Source of the DNA: Rhodoferax sp. WC2427
Lineage (GTDB): Bacteria > Pseudomonadota > Gammaproteobacteria > Burkholderiales > Burkholderiaceae_C
Assembly (NCBI RefSeq): GCF_040822085.1
Contig: NZ_CP162006.1
Span: forward strand, 1,488,001-1,552,000
Length of the DNA stretch: 64,000 nt
Reading direction: 5' to 3'
A model generated the notes under the pieces. That model was not told the DNA's origin. It did not search any database and saw nothing but the letters and a program-made list of their open reading frames with translations. The position numbers and the translations under genes were made by a program. This document shows, piece after piece, positions 8,224 to 16,248 of this stretch. The stretch's first letter is position 1. Each line of letters begins with the position of its first letter.

Positions 8224-9738
8224 ATGAAAAGCACCACATCGACTTCATTTCATGGTGCCATGACCCCCACCTCCACATTCCCGCTCGCCCTGTTCGACAC
8301 CCCGCTGGACAAAGACAGCACCGCCGCGCCACTACAGCGCCAGTTGCACCACCGCCTCAAGCAGGCCATTCTGGACAACCGACTGGCCCCGGGCAGCCGC
8401 CTGCCCGCCTCGCGCGGGCTGGCCGAGGCGCTGGCCATCTCGCGCAACACCGTCACCGCCGCCTACGAGCACCTGGCGGCCGAAGGCTATGTGCTGCAAG
8501 ACCGCCAGGGCACCCGGGTGGCGGCCTTGGCCAGCGCCAGCCGCCCGGCCCGGCCCCGCGTGGCACGCGAGCCCACCGCGCCCCCGGTGACCGCACGGCG
8601 GCTGGCGCAGATCCGCCCCACCGCGCCCCCAAGCGCCCCCAGCCACGCCTTGCGCCCCGGCATCCCGGCGCTGTCGCACTTCCCGCTGGCGGCCTGGCGC
8701 CGGGCTTGCGACCAGGCCATCCGCCGCGCCGGGCCTGCCGCCTTGGGCTACGGCGACCCGGTGGGCGAGCCCGCGCTGCGCACCGCCATCGCCCGCCATC
8801 TGGCCGTGGCCCGGGGTGTGCGCTGCGTGCCGGAGCAGATCGTGATCACCGAGGGCGCGCAAGAAGCCCTGGCCCTGTGCGTGCGCCTGCTGTCCAACCC
8901 CGGCGACACCGCCTGGGTGGAAGACCCCGGCTACCGCGGCGCCAAGGTGGCCATGCAGGGCGGCGACCTGCGCATCCTGCCCCTGCGCGTGGATGGCGAC
9001 GGCCTGGTCGCCACCGAGGCCGACTGGAAGGCCCAGCCGCCCCGGCTGGTCTACACCACGCCCTCGCACCAGTACCCGGTGGGTGCCGTGTTGACGGTGG
9101 CGCGCCGCCTGGCCCTGATCGCCCAGGCCCGTGCCCAGGGGGCCTGGATCCTGGAAGACGACTACGACAGCGAATACCGCCACGCGGGCGAGCCCATCGG
9201 CGCCATGCAGGGGCTGGTGGCGCAGGCCCCGGTGCTGTACCTGGGCACCTTCAGCAAAACCATGTTTCCGTCGCTGCGCCTGGGCTTTCTGGTGCTGCCC
9301 GAGGCCCTGCTGGAGCCCACCCGCATCCCGCTGCAGGAGATGCTGCGCGGCGGCCACCGCTATGAACAACTGGCCCTGGCCGACTTCATCGCAAGCGGCC
9401 AGTTCAGCCGCCACCTGGGCCGCATGCGCCGCCTCTACCGCGACCGCCAACACGCCCTGCGCGAAGCCCTGACCCAGCACCTGGGCCTGCCCCACCGCAT
9501 CGAAGGCGGCCATTGCGGTCTGCACCTCACCGTGCGCCTGCCCAGCGCCTACCCCGACGCGGCCATCGCCCAGGCCTCCCAGCGCTACGGCATTGCGCCC
9601 ACTGCGCTGTCCGGCTTTGCGCTGCAACCCCAGCCGCAAGACAACGGCCTGGTGCTGGGTTACGGCAACACCTCGGCGGAGCTGTTTGCGCCGCTGGTGC
9701 AGCGCCTGGGGGCACTGGCGCGGGAGGCGCAGGTGTAG
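8224..9738 (+). CDS. MocR-family (GntR/aminotransferase) transcriptional regulator
   Basis: A 504-residue PdxR/MocR-type regulator. An N-terminal GntR winged helix at about 40-90 (LKQAILDNRLAPGSRLPASR, ISRNTVTAAYEHL) is joined to a fold-type I aminotransferase domain. The PLP lysine (TFSKTMFPSLRLGF, about K345) and the upstream DDYDSEYR block are present. Such proteins sense PLP or amino-type ligands and often control a divergent neighbour, here the GNAT gene. ATG 8224 is used; an internal ATG at 8260 is also possible. The stop is followed by a dispersed repeat. Confidence 0.93.
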   Translation: MKSTTSTSFHGAMTPTSTFPLALFDTPLDKDSTAAPLQRQLHHRLKQAILDNRLAPGSRLPASRGLAEALAISRNTVTAAYEHLAAEGYVLQDRQGTRVAALASASRPARPRVAREPTAPPVTARRLAQIRPTAPPSAPSHALRPGIPALSHFPLAAWRRACDQAIRRAGPAALGYGDPVGEPALRTAIARHLAVARGVRCVPEQIVITEGAQEALALCVRLLSNPGDTAWVEDPGYRGAKVAMQGGDLRILPLRVDGDGLVATEADWKAQPPRLVYTTPSHQYPVGAVLTVARRLALIAQARAQGAWILEDDYDSEYRHAGEPIGAMQGLVAQAPVLYLGTFSKTMFPSLRLGFLVLPEALLEPTRIPLQEMLRGGHRYEQLALADFIASGQFSRHLGRMRRLYRDRQHALREALTQHLGLPHRIEGGHCGLHLTVRLPSAYPDAAIAQASQRYGIAPTALSGFALQPQPQDNGLVLGYGNTSAELFAPLVQRLGALAREAQV

Positions 9739-9743
9739 CCGTT

Positions 9744-9812
9744 TGCTATGTTTACAGTAGCTGCTTACGCTGATGGAATAAGCGCTGGCGGCACTTTTTT
9801 TATAAATTGCAG
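9744..9812 (+). repeat. Dispersed repeat family A, copy 3
   Basis: It reads GCTATGTTTACAGTAGCTGC, TTACGCTGATGGAATAAGCG, CTGGCGGCAC, then a T-rich run ending TATAAATT. It lies between the MocR gene and the convergent PhnD-like gene, whose stop (TAA at 9815-9817) is three bases beyond the element. It is one of the best-preserved copies. Confidence 0.8.
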
Positions 9813-9814
9813 CT

Positions 9815-10615
9815 TTACAGTTGCAGCAGCCCCAGCGCCTCGGCCCGGCGGTCTTGGGTTTTCATGCCCGCGTAGGTTGCGGCATCCAGCGCTTCAAACC
9901 CGCCGATCAACAGCTCCGCCCGCGTGGCGGCCAGCGCGGGGTCGGCCATCGCCTGGTGCAGGCTTTGGCGCAGCAGGGCCAGCAACGCGGGCGGCGTGCC
10001 CAGGGCGGTGATCAGCGGCGTGCCCGGCGCGCTGGCGGTGCGGCCCAGGATGCGGATGCCCTCTACCGCCGCGGGCTGGTAGCGCTGGAACTGCGCGTAG
10101 CTGATGCAGTCGATGGCCGCGATGTCCGCCTGCCCGCTGCGCACCAGGGCCAGCGAATCGACGTGCGCGCCCGAGGCGATGGCCCGCGCAAAGAACTGCC
10201 CGCCCACCGCCAGTGGCGCCACCATGTCGCGCAGGCTGCGGTAGCCCGACTGCGAATCGGTGGAGTTGTAGGCGGCCACCCGGTTGCGGAACGCGGCCAG
10301 GGTGCGGCTGGGGTCGTCGGCGCGGCACACCAGGTGGCTGCTGTAATGGATGCCGTCGCAACCTGGCGCGGTGTAGCGCAGTGCGCCGATCACCTGCACC
10401 TTGTCCTCCAGCGCATCCACCAGCGGGTAGCCGCAGGTCTGGCTGAACAGCAGATCGGGCCGCAGCCAGTGGGCGGTGAGGTCGGCGTTGGTGGGCACGG
10501 TCAGTTCGGCGGGCACGTCGCCCACCCCCGCCAGGCGCAGGTAATGGGCGATGGTGCGCCACAGCGCGGCACTGCCTGCGGGATGGGCCAGGTACATGGG
10601 GAGGGAGGCGATCAT
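9815..10615 (-). CDS. PhnD-like substrate-binding-fold protein lacking a signal peptide (copy 2)
   Basis: A 266-residue paralogue of the protein encoded at 3932-4705. It shares SQTCGYPL, YTAPGCDG, STDSQSGYRSLRDMV, AAIDCISYAQFQRY and TASAPGTPLITALG. It likewise starts without a signal peptide (MIASLPMYLAHPAGSAALW) and has no transporter genes beside it. Dispersed repeats abut both ends (copies 3 and 4). Direct repeats TTATGAAAGA (near 10721 and 10753) lie upstream. Ligand and role are unknown. Two such copies within 6 kb suggest local duplication or a specific need. Confidence 0.8.
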   Translation of the reverse strand: MIASLPMYLAHPAGSAALWRTIAHYLRLAGVGDVPAELTVPTNADLTAHWLRPDLLFSQTCGYPLVDALEDKVQVIGALRYTAPGCDGIHYSSHLVCRADDPSRTLAAFRNRVAAYNSTDSQSGYRSLRDMVAPLAVGGQFFARAIASGAHVDSLALVRSGQADIAAIDCISYAQFQRYQPAAVEGIRILGRTASAPGTPLITALGTPPALLALLRQSLHQAMADPALAATRAELLIGGFEALDAATYAGMKTQDRRAEALGLLQL

Positions 10616-10619
10616 GGGT

Positions 10620-10678
10620 GCTATGTAAATGAGAGCTGTTTATGCAGGCAGAATAAGCACAAGCGGCCAATATTATGG
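10620..10678 (+). repeat. Dispersed repeat family A, copy 4 (degenerate)
   Basis: GCTATGTAAATGAGAGCTGT, TTATGCAGGCAGAATAAGCA and CAAGCGGCCAATATTATGG follow the family order with several substitutions. It lies directly upstream of the second PhnD-like gene. Confidence 0.55.
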
Positions 10679-10797
10679 GTATCAACTGCCGCCGTTCTAG
10701 TTGGCCGTGATTCTGGGCCGTTATGAAAGACTTCTTTAACTGCACTCTTTCTTATGAAAGAACATTTGAGTTTGAGCTTGTAGTCAGTTCTTTGGGG

Positions 10798-10913
10798 GCC
10801 TAACGACGTTACGCACCGTCTGACTTCGACGCGCCAACGCTTTTTGTTGGCGTACGAGGGTGACGATGTCTGGAGGCATGGGGTTTGGCGACGTATTGCC
10901 GGAGTCGTCAGGC
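10798..10913 (-). other. attC-like inverted repeat at the end of the toxin-antitoxin pair
   Basis: On the minus strand the segment begins GCCTGACGAC and ends GTCGTTAGGC. These ends are complementary apart from one G-T wobble, about 95 nt apart, and they enclose a 7-bp hairpin (CGCCAAC/GTTGGCG at 10832-10852). The end GTTAGGC fits the integron core GTTRRRY, and the TGA stop of the toxin gene lies inside the opposite core (GCC-TGA-C), a layout common in integron cassettes. No integrase and no clear upstream core site are visible, so this is a candidate only. Confidence 0.35.
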
Positions 10914-11393
10914 ATGGAGCCGCAACATCAACGCTAATGGATGCAGGGCCGAGCCCTGGAATCCATAGTGGGCATAGAACGCCTTGGCCTGGTCATTCAG
11001 CGCATGGACCAGCAGGGCCCGCACACCTGCATTCTGCGCAACCGCCAGCGCGCGGTTGACGGCATCTTGCAGCAGCGACGCACCCAGTTTCAAACCCTGG
11101 GCACGCTGGTCCACTGCCAGCCGGGCCAGCACCATCACGGGCACGGGGTCGGGCATGTTACGCCGTACCGCGCTGGTGGCATCCTGGTGCGCCACGGCAC
11201 CCGCGGCCAGGGCGTAGTAGCCGAAGACCTGGCCTTCCGGGTCGGCCACCACAAAGGTGCGGCTGGCACCGCTGAGGTGGTTGGTCAGCGCACGGCGCTT
11301 GAGCCAGTCGTCCAGCGAGGCCTCGCCGCAGGCAAACGGGCTGAGCTGGTGGTTTGCCGTCAGCGGCTGCGGGGCCGACAACTGCAAGCTCAT
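10908..11393 (-). CDS. GNAT toxin of a type II toxin-antitoxin pair (TacT-like)
   Basis: A 161-residue GNAT acetyltransferase of the TacT/AtaT toxin group, which acetylate the amino group of charged tRNAs and block translation. Visible features are LTANHQLSPFACGEASLDDWL, ALTNHLSGASRTFVV, the acetyl-CoA loop LAVDQRAQGLKLGASLL and the C-terminal FYAHYGF. The start is the ATG at 11393, which overlaps the antitoxin stop by four bases (ATGA), so the two are translationally coupled. A TTG six codons upstream is an alternative. The stop lies in an attC-like repeat. Confidence 0.9.
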   Translation of the reverse strand: MSLQLSAPQPLTANHQLSPFACGEASLDDWLKRRALTNHLSGASRTFVVADPEGQVFGYYALAAGAVAHQDATSAVRRNMPDPVPVMVLARLAVDQRAQGLKLGASLLQDAVNRALAVAQNAGVRALLVHALNDQAKAFYAHYGFQGSALHPLALMLRLHA

Positions 11394-11662
11394 GCGGCTT
11401 GTGGTTTCCAAGGAGGCTGCACGGCCATCAACCGCGCCAGGCCGGGGTTGGGGCTGGCGGGTGCATCCAGCAGGGCGGTGAAGGCCTGGAAGCGGTCTGT
11501 GTCCAGGCCAAAAAACACCTGGTCCAGCACCACCGCCTGGGCGCGTTCACAGGCGGCTTCCAGCATGAAATCCGAGCGGTTCTTGCCCAGCAAAACCGCC
11601 GCCTGGTCGATCAGGTCGCGCTGGGCGGGCAGGGCGCGCAGGTTGATGGGTGCGTCACGCAT
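11390..11662 (-). CDS. DUF1778 ribbon-helix-helix antitoxin (TacA-like)
   Basis: A 90-residue antitoxin: MRDAPINLRALPAQRDLIDQ, then AAVLLGKNRSDFMLEAACERA, the RHH DNA-binding part of DUF1778 proteins. A C-terminal segment (LDAPASPNPGLARLM) usually wraps and neutralises the toxin. The ATG at 11662 is preferred to a longer reading because AGAGG precedes it and because the longer reading would start within the neighbouring flavoprotein gene. A strong promoter lies directly upstream. The antitoxin-toxin complex probably represses that promoter. Confidence 0.9.
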   Translation of the reverse strand: MRDAPINLRALPAQRDLIDQAAVLLGKNRSDFMLEAACERAQAVVLDQVFFGLDTDRFQAFTALLDAPASPNPGLARLMAVQPPWKPQAA

Positions 11663-11696
11663 GGGAACCTCTGGGTGTGTGGACGATAGATATACG

Positions 11697-11724
11697 ATTC
11701 TAGGCGGTGTGTAGCTGTTGTCAA
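11697..11724 (-). promoter_or_regulatory. Sigma-70 promoter of the toxin-antitoxin operon
   Basis: On the minus strand TTGACA is followed after 16 nt by TAGAAT. Between it and the antitoxin start lies ATCGTATATCTATCGT, with repeated ATCGT half-sites, a plausible operator for the RHH antitoxin. Confidence 0.7.
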
Positions 11725-11732
11725 TACATGGC

Positions 11733-12959
11733 TCAGGTTGGGGCCACCCCCAACGCCCCCCCACACGCAAACCCACTCGCCCAAGCCCACTGAAAGTTAT
11801 ACCCCCCCAGCCATCCCGTCACGTCCACCACCTCGCCAATAAAAAACAAGCCCGGCTGCTTCGACTCCATGGTCTGGGAAGATAAATCCCGCGTGTCCAC
11901 GCCACCGGCGGTGACTTCGGCTTTTTTGTAGCCTTCCGAGCCGTTGGGGGTGAGCTCCCAGCGGGCGAGCTTCTCGGCCAGCTGGGCCAGGGCTTTGTCG
12001 GTGGCATCGCCGATGGGTTTTTGCCAGGCCGGGTCCTGGCCCGCCCAGGCGTCGGCCAGGCGCGAGGGGACCAGCTGCGCCAACTCATTGGCAATCAGCT
12101 TGCGCGACGTGGCTTTGGCGCGGGACAGGGCAGGGGGCAGGTCGACCTCGGGGGCCAGGTTCAGGCGGATGGGGGTGCCCTCGCGCCAGTAGCTGGATAT
12201 TTGCAGCACGGCCGGGCCGCTTAGGCCCCGGTGGGTGAACAGCAGGTCTTCCAGAAAGGCGGTTTTGGTCTTTTTGGCCCCCACCTCGATCTGCACTGGC
12301 AAGGCCAGGCCAGAGAGGTGGGCGTAGGGGGCCCAGGCTGCGCTGTCGAAGGTCAGGGGCACCAGGGCCGGGCGGGGGGTGACCATGCGCAGGCCGAACT
12401 GCTGGGCGATGCGGTATCCAAAGTCGGTGGCGCCGATCTTGGGGATGGACAGGCCGCCAGTGGCCACCACGATTTGCGGCGTGGTGATGGTGCCGTGGCT
12501 GCTATCGATGGTGTAGCTGCCTGCGCCCGTTCCGTCAGCGCTGGTGGCCGAAAAGGCGATATTTTTGACGGTGCACGGCTGCCAGCGCGCCACGCTGCCT
12601 GCGGCGCATTCAGCCAGCAGCATGGTGACCAGGTCTTCGGCGCTGCGGTCGCAGAAAAGCTGGCCTTTGTGCTTTTCGTGGAAGGCGATGCCGTGGCGGG
12701 CCATGAGCGCGGTAAAGTCTTTGGGCGTGTAGCGGCTCAGGGCGCTGCGGCAGAAGTGCGGGTTGTCGCTGAGGAAGTTGGCAGGGCCCACGTCCTTGTT
12801 GGTGAAGTTGGCGCGGCCACCGCCCGAGATGCGGATTTTCTCGGCCACCTTTTCGCTGTGGTCGATCACCAGCACCTTCAAGCCGCGTTGCCCGGCAATA
12901 CCGGCGCAGAACAAACCGGCGGCACCGGCGCCGATGATGACGGCATCAAATTTATGCAT
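11733..12959 (-). CDS. HI0933-family NAD(P)/FAD-dependent oxidoreductase (YhiN-like)
   Basis: A 408-residue flavoprotein. The N-terminal FAD-binding GxGxxG is in FDAVIIGAGAAGLFC, followed by ISGGGRANFTNKDV and the C-terminal GWLGGYNFQWAWASGFACG typical of HI0933 proteins. The biochemical role of the family is not settled. The ATG at 12959 (MHKFDAVIIG) is chosen; the longer reading would pass through a dispersed repeat. A GGAAGG about 10 nt upstream, part of that repeat, may be the ribosome binding site. It lies downstream of hemH on the same strand. Its stop falls in a GTTGGGG/CCCCAAC inverted repeat. Confidence 0.9.
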   Translation of the reverse strand: MHKFDAVIIGAGAAGLFCAGIAGQRGLKVLVIDHSEKVAEKIRISGGGRANFTNKDVGPANFLSDNPHFCRSALSRYTPKDFTALMARHGIAFHEKHKGQLFCDRSAEDLVTMLLAECAAGSVARWQPCTVKNIAFSATSADGTGAGSYTIDSSHGTITTPQIVVATGGLSIPKIGATDFGYRIAQQFGLRMVTPRPALVPLTFDSAAWAPYAHLSGLALPVQIEVGAKKTKTAFLEDLLFTHRGLSGPAVLQISSYWREGTPIRLNLAPEVDLPPALSRAKATSRKLIANELAQLVPSRLADAWAGQDPAWQKPIGDATDKALAQLAEKLARWELTPNGSEGYKKAEVTAGGVDTRDLSSQTMESKQPGLFFIGEVVDVTGWLGGYNFQWAWASGFACGGALGVAPT

Positions 12960-13014
12960 GAAATAGGCCTTCCGTGCTGATTCCATGGGCGTGAGCAGCT
13001 ACTAAATTCATTGC
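12958..13014 (-). repeat. Dispersed repeat family A, copy 5
   Basis: On the minus strand: GCAATGAATTTAGTAGCTGC, TCACGCCCATGGAATCAGCA, CGGAAGGCCTATTTC. It sits in the hemH to flavoprotein gap. It contains the hemH stop at one end and the GGAAGG sequence just before the flavoprotein start at the other. Confidence 0.75.
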
Positions 13015-14114
13015 ACGGCTCCCAGCGCCTTGGCGCGCGTTTGGGTGTCGGCCAGGGCTTGTGTATCGGGTGCGGCCTGGGTGGGCCAGCCTTGCAGATG
13101 GGTTTGCACCAGGCTGCCCAGGGCGGTGATCCAGCCGGGTTCGCCGTTCAGGCAGGGAATGTAGTGAAACTCTTTGCCGCCCGCGTTCAAAAAGGCGGCC
13201 TTGCCTTCCATGGCGATTTCTTCCAGGGTTTCCAGGCAGTCGCTGGTGAAGCCGGGGCAGACCACGTCCACGCGCTGCACGCCCGCCTTGGCCATGGCCA
13301 TCAGGCTGGGCTCGGTGTACGGCTCCAGCCATTGGGCGCGGCCCAGGCGGGACTGGAAGGTGAGCTTGTACTGCTCTTTGGTCAGGTCCAACGCGTTGGC
13401 CAGCAGGCGGGCGGTCTTGTGGCATTCGCAGTGGTAGGGGTCGCCCAGCTGCAGGGTGCGCGCGGGCACGCCGTGGAAGCTCATCACCAGCTGGTCGGGC
13501 CGGCCGTGCTGCTGCCAGTGGCTGCGGATGCGGCGGGCCAGGGCGGCGATGTAGCCCGGATCATCGTGGTAGCGGTTGACGAAGCGCAGCTCGGGGATGT
13601 TGCGGGTCTGGCGCGCCCAGTCGTACACCGCGTCGAACACGCTGGCGGTGCTGGTGCCCGAATACTGTGGGTAGGCGGGCACGATCAGCACGCGGGTCAC
13701 GCCATTGGCCTTGAACTTGTCCAGCTGCTCGGCGATGGACGGGCTGCCGTAGCGCATGGCGTAGTCCACCTGCACCCGGTGGCCGTGCTCGCCCAGCCAG
13801 CCCTGCAGCAGCGTGGCTTGCTGGGCCGTGCCGGTGCGTAACGGCGAGCCCTGCGGGGTCCAGATGCTGGCATATTTAGCCGCCGACTTTTTGGGGCGGG
13901 TGCGCAAAATGATGCCGTGCAGGATCACTTTCCACACGACTTTGGGGATTTCGATGACGCGGTGATCGCTGAGAAACTGCCTCAGGTAGGGTCGCACCGC
14001 CGCTGCCGTGGCCGCGTCGGGCGTGCCCAGGTTGCAGTACAGCACGCCGGTACGGGCGGCTTGGGCGTGGTTGAAAGGGGGTTCTGGCTGGAAGGGAGAT
14101 GCGAGGAGGGACAT
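13008..14114 (-). CDS. hemH: Ferrochelatase
   Basis: A 368-residue enzyme that inserts Fe(II) into protoporphyrin IX, the last step of heme synthesis. Diagnostic blocks are GVLYCNLGTPDAATAAAVRP, FLSDHRVIEIP and QLVMSFHGVPART (metal-binding His about 214), then VVCPGFTSDCLETLEEIAMEG (acidic residue about E295). GGGAGA lies 10-15 nt before the start ATG at 14114. A HAD phosphatase gene diverges 20 nt away. The last two codons and stop come from a dispersed repeat. Confidence 0.97.
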   Translation of the reverse strand: MSLLASPFQPEPPFNHAQAARTGVLYCNLGTPDAATAAAVRPYLRQFLSDHRVIEIPKVVWKVILHGIILRTRPKKSAAKYASIWTPQGSPLRTGTAQQATLLQGWLGEHGHRVQVDYAMRYGSPSIAEQLDKFKANGVTRVLIVPAYPQYSGTSTASVFDAVYDWARQTRNIPELRFVNRYHDDPGYIAALARRIRSHWQQHGRPDQLVMSFHGVPARTLQLGDPYHCECHKTARLLANALDLTKEQYKLTFQSRLGRAQWLEPYTEPSLMAMAKAGVQRVDVVCPGFTSDCLETLEEIAMEGKAAFLNAGGKEFHYIPCLNGEPGWITALGSLVQTHLQGWPTQAAPDTQALADTQTRAKALGAVQ

Positions 14115-14134
14115 GGCGGTATTCTCCCGTACCT

Positions 14135-14830
14135 ATGCTGAACCTTGCCCCCATCCAAGCCATATCCCTCGACCTGGACGACACCCTGTGGCCCGTCTGG
14201 CCCGCCATCGAGCGCGCCGAGGCCACCCTGCTGCAGTGGCTGGGCGACCACGCCCCGGCCACGGTGGCCCGTTACCCCACCACCCTGGCACTGCGGGCGG
14301 TGCGCGAACAGCTGGAGACCGAGCGGCCCGATCTGCGGCACGACCTGAGCACCCTGCGCCGCGAATCCATCCGCCTGGCGCTGCGCCACGCGGGCGACGA
14401 CCCGGCCCTGGCCGAGCCCGCGTTCGAGTCCTTTTTTGCGGCCCGCCAGCGGGTCGACTTCTACCCCGATGCCTTGCCCGCACTGGCCCGGCTGGCGGCG
14501 CGCTACCCGCTGGTGGCCTTGAGCAACGGTAACGCCGACGTGCACCGCGTGGGCGTGGGCCACCTGTTCCACGCCGCAGTGAGCGCCCGCGAATTCGGCG
14601 TGGCCAAGCCCGACCCGCGCATCTTCCACGCCGCCGCCAGCGCCGCCCGGGTGGCCCCGCAGGCGGTGCTGCACGTGGGCGACGACCCGCTGATGGACGT
14701 GGTGGGCGCGGTCGGCGCGGGCATGCAGACGGTGTGGGTGAACCGCGGCGGCCACACCTGGGACCACCCCGTCCAGCCGCACCTGCACGTGGTGGAGCTG
14801 GGCGCGTTGTGCCAGGCGCTGGGGATTTAG
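14135..14830 (+). CDS. HAD-superfamily hydrolase
   Basis: A 231-residue HAD phosphatase with the nucleophile motif SLDLDDTLWP (Asp13/Asp15), motif II ALSNGNADV, the lysine in GVAKPDPRIFHAA, and the terminal acidic motif VGDDPLMDVVGA. This is the YjjG/phosphoglycolate-phosphatase-like subclass; the substrate cannot be assigned. The ATG at 14135 gives the usual short N-terminus before motif I. An upstream ATG at 14099 would overlap hemH and has no support. Confidence 0.85.
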   Translation: MLNLAPIQAISLDLDDTLWPVWPAIERAEATLLQWLGDHAPATVARYPTTLALRAVREQLETERPDLRHDLSTLRRESIRLALRHAGDDPALAEPAFESFFAARQRVDFYPDALPALARLAARYPLVALSNGNADVHRVGVGHLFHAAVSAREFGVAKPDPRIFHAAASAARVAPQAVLHVGDDPLMDVVGAVGAGMQTVWVNRGGHTWDHPVQPHLHVVELGALCQALGI

Positions 14831-14833
14831 ACA

Positions 14834-14890
14834 AAAAGTGCTGCCCGCGCTGATACCGTCGGCGTGAGCAGCTATCAAATCGATAGTTTT
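14834..14890 (-). repeat. Dispersed repeat family A, copy 6
   Basis: On the minus strand: ACTATCGATTTGATAGCTGC, TCACGCCGACGGTATCAGCG, CGGGCAGCACTTTTTGTC. It lies between the HAD gene and the amidohydrolase gene. Confidence 0.75.
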
Positions 14891-14916
14891 AGTTTCCCGG
14901 CGACACCTTGTAGCCC

Positions 14917-16176
14917 ATGCACCTTTCTGCCGTTGTCATCCCCCCGTGCCTGCGCGGTTTTGCGTCCGACGCGCCGCCCGACCAGGCCTTTGATGTGGCC
15001 CTGCACGGCCCGCAGGTTGCCCGCGTCCAGCCCGTGCCCGGCCCGGTGCAGGGCACGCTGCTCAGCGCTTTTGTTGATGCCCACGTGCACCTGGACAAAA
15101 ACTACGCCGCCGACAGCGTGGGCGGGGCCGAGGGCGATCTGCTCACCGCCATCCGCCGCATGGACGTTTACCTGGCCGGGGAGGGCGCGTCCACCCTGCG
15201 CGCCCGCATGGAGCGTGCCCTGGAAGACGCCTACGCCTGCGGCAGCCGCGCCTTGCGCACCCACCTGAACTGGGACGGCGCCACGCCGCCGCCCTCCCTG
15301 GCCGTGTTCACCGCGCTGCAAGACGCCTGGCGCGGGCGGCTGGAGCTGCAGTGGGTGTCGCTGATCCGACTGGATTTTTTTGCCGATGCCGCCGCGGCCG
15401 ATGCCCTGGCCCGGGCGGTGCGGGCAGGCGGCGGTGTGCTGGGGGCTTTCGTGTACCGCAATGCCGACATCGACGCCCTGCTGCACCGCGTCTTCAGCCT
15501 GGCCCAGCGCTACGGCCTGGCGCTGGATTTCCACGTGGACGAAGGGCTGGACGCCGATGCCACCGGGGTCCACAGCATTGCCCGGCTGACCCAGGCGTTT
15601 GGCTTGCAGGGCCGGGTGGTCTGCGGCCACGGTTGTTCGCTGTCGGCCCAGCCCGCAGTCCAGGCGCTGGAAACCCTGGCCCTGTGCGCCCAGGCCGGGG
15701 TGCACCTGGTGGCCCTGCCCACCACCAATCTGTACCTGCAAGGTGCCTGGGATGCCACCCCGCAGGAGCGCGGCATTACCCGGCTCAAAGAGGCGCTGGC
15801 GCTGGGTGTGTCTGCGTCTATAGCTACCGATAACGTAGCAGACGCGTTCTACCCCTATGGCAGCTACGACCTGTTCGACAGCTTCGGCCTGGGCGTGCAA
15901 ATGGCCCATCTGGCCCCGGCCCAGGACGCGCTGGCCACCATCACCATCCACCCCGCGGCGGCGCTGGGCCTGGCCTGGGACGGGCGCATCGCCCCTGGCT
16001 GCCCGGCCGACCTGGTGCTTCTGGCCGCACGCAACGGCAACGCACTGCTCACGCCGCAGGGCCGCCAACGCGTGGTGGTCCGGGCGGGTGTGGCCCTGCC
16101 ATTGGACAGCGGCGCAGCAAGAACGCCCCTTAACGCAGGGCCTGCTCCCGTCCAACCGCCCCCGCATCGGCCATAG
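14917..16176 (+). CDS. Cytosine-deaminase-like amidohydrolase
   Basis: A 419-residue metal-dependent amidohydrolase. Metal ligands are visible in AFVDAHVHLDKNYAAD (His56/His58), LDFHVDEGLD, VCGHGCSLS and the late aspartate in SIATDNVADAFYPYGSYD, which matches the DNV.DPFYPYG block of cytosine and isoguanine deaminases. Deamination of a pyrimidine-like base is likely, but the exact substrate is open. The C-terminus carries the composite domain HPAAALGLAWDGRIAPGCPADLVLL. The stretch encoding SIATDNVAD contains a small GCTAC/GTAGC palindrome (15815-15842) like the core of family A. Confidence 0.85.
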   Translation: MHLSAVVIPPCLRGFASDAPPDQAFDVALHGPQVARVQPVPGPVQGTLLSAFVDAHVHLDKNYAADSVGGAEGDLLTAIRRMDVYLAGEGASTLRARMERALEDAYACGSRALRTHLNWDGATPPPSLAVFTALQDAWRGRLELQWVSLIRLDFFADAAAADALARAVRAGGGVLGAFVYRNADIDALLHRVFSLAQRYGLALDFHVDEGLDADATGVHSIARLTQAFGLQGRVVCGHGCSLSAQPAVQALETLALCAQAGVHLVALPTTNLYLQGAWDATPQERGITRLKEALALGVSASIATDNVADAFYPYGSYDLFDSFGLGVQMAHLAPAQDALATITIHPAAALGLAWDGRIAPGCPADLVLLAARNGNALLTPQGRQRVVVRAGVALPLDSGAARTPLNAGPAPVQPPPHRP

Positions 16177-16231
16177 CGCCTGAACCCGACCGGGACGGCG
16201 ACACACCACGGTATGGATTTTGGCTATTGTG

Positions 16232-16248
16232 TATGATGCACATCATGC
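16232..16248. promoter_or_regulatory. Candidate TetR operator 1
   Basis: TATGATGCACATCATGC overlaps the start region of the TetR gene. The same TATGATG-N4-TCATGC pattern recurs at 16869-16885 before the reductase gene. The outer halves form an inverted repeat (ATGA-N6-TCAT). TATGAT could also serve as a -10 element. Confidence 0.6.

Noticed and set aside
10722..10802. A 25-codon frame ending in GCC-TAA at the attC-like site
   Set aside because: No ribosome binding site and no recognisable sequence; the stop coincides with the inverted repeat by chance or structure.
15815..15842. GCTAC/GTAGC palindrome in the amidohydrolase as a full family A repeat
   Set aside because: Only the core matches, and the encoded SIATDNVAD is a conserved active-site segment, so it is not listed as a repeat feature.
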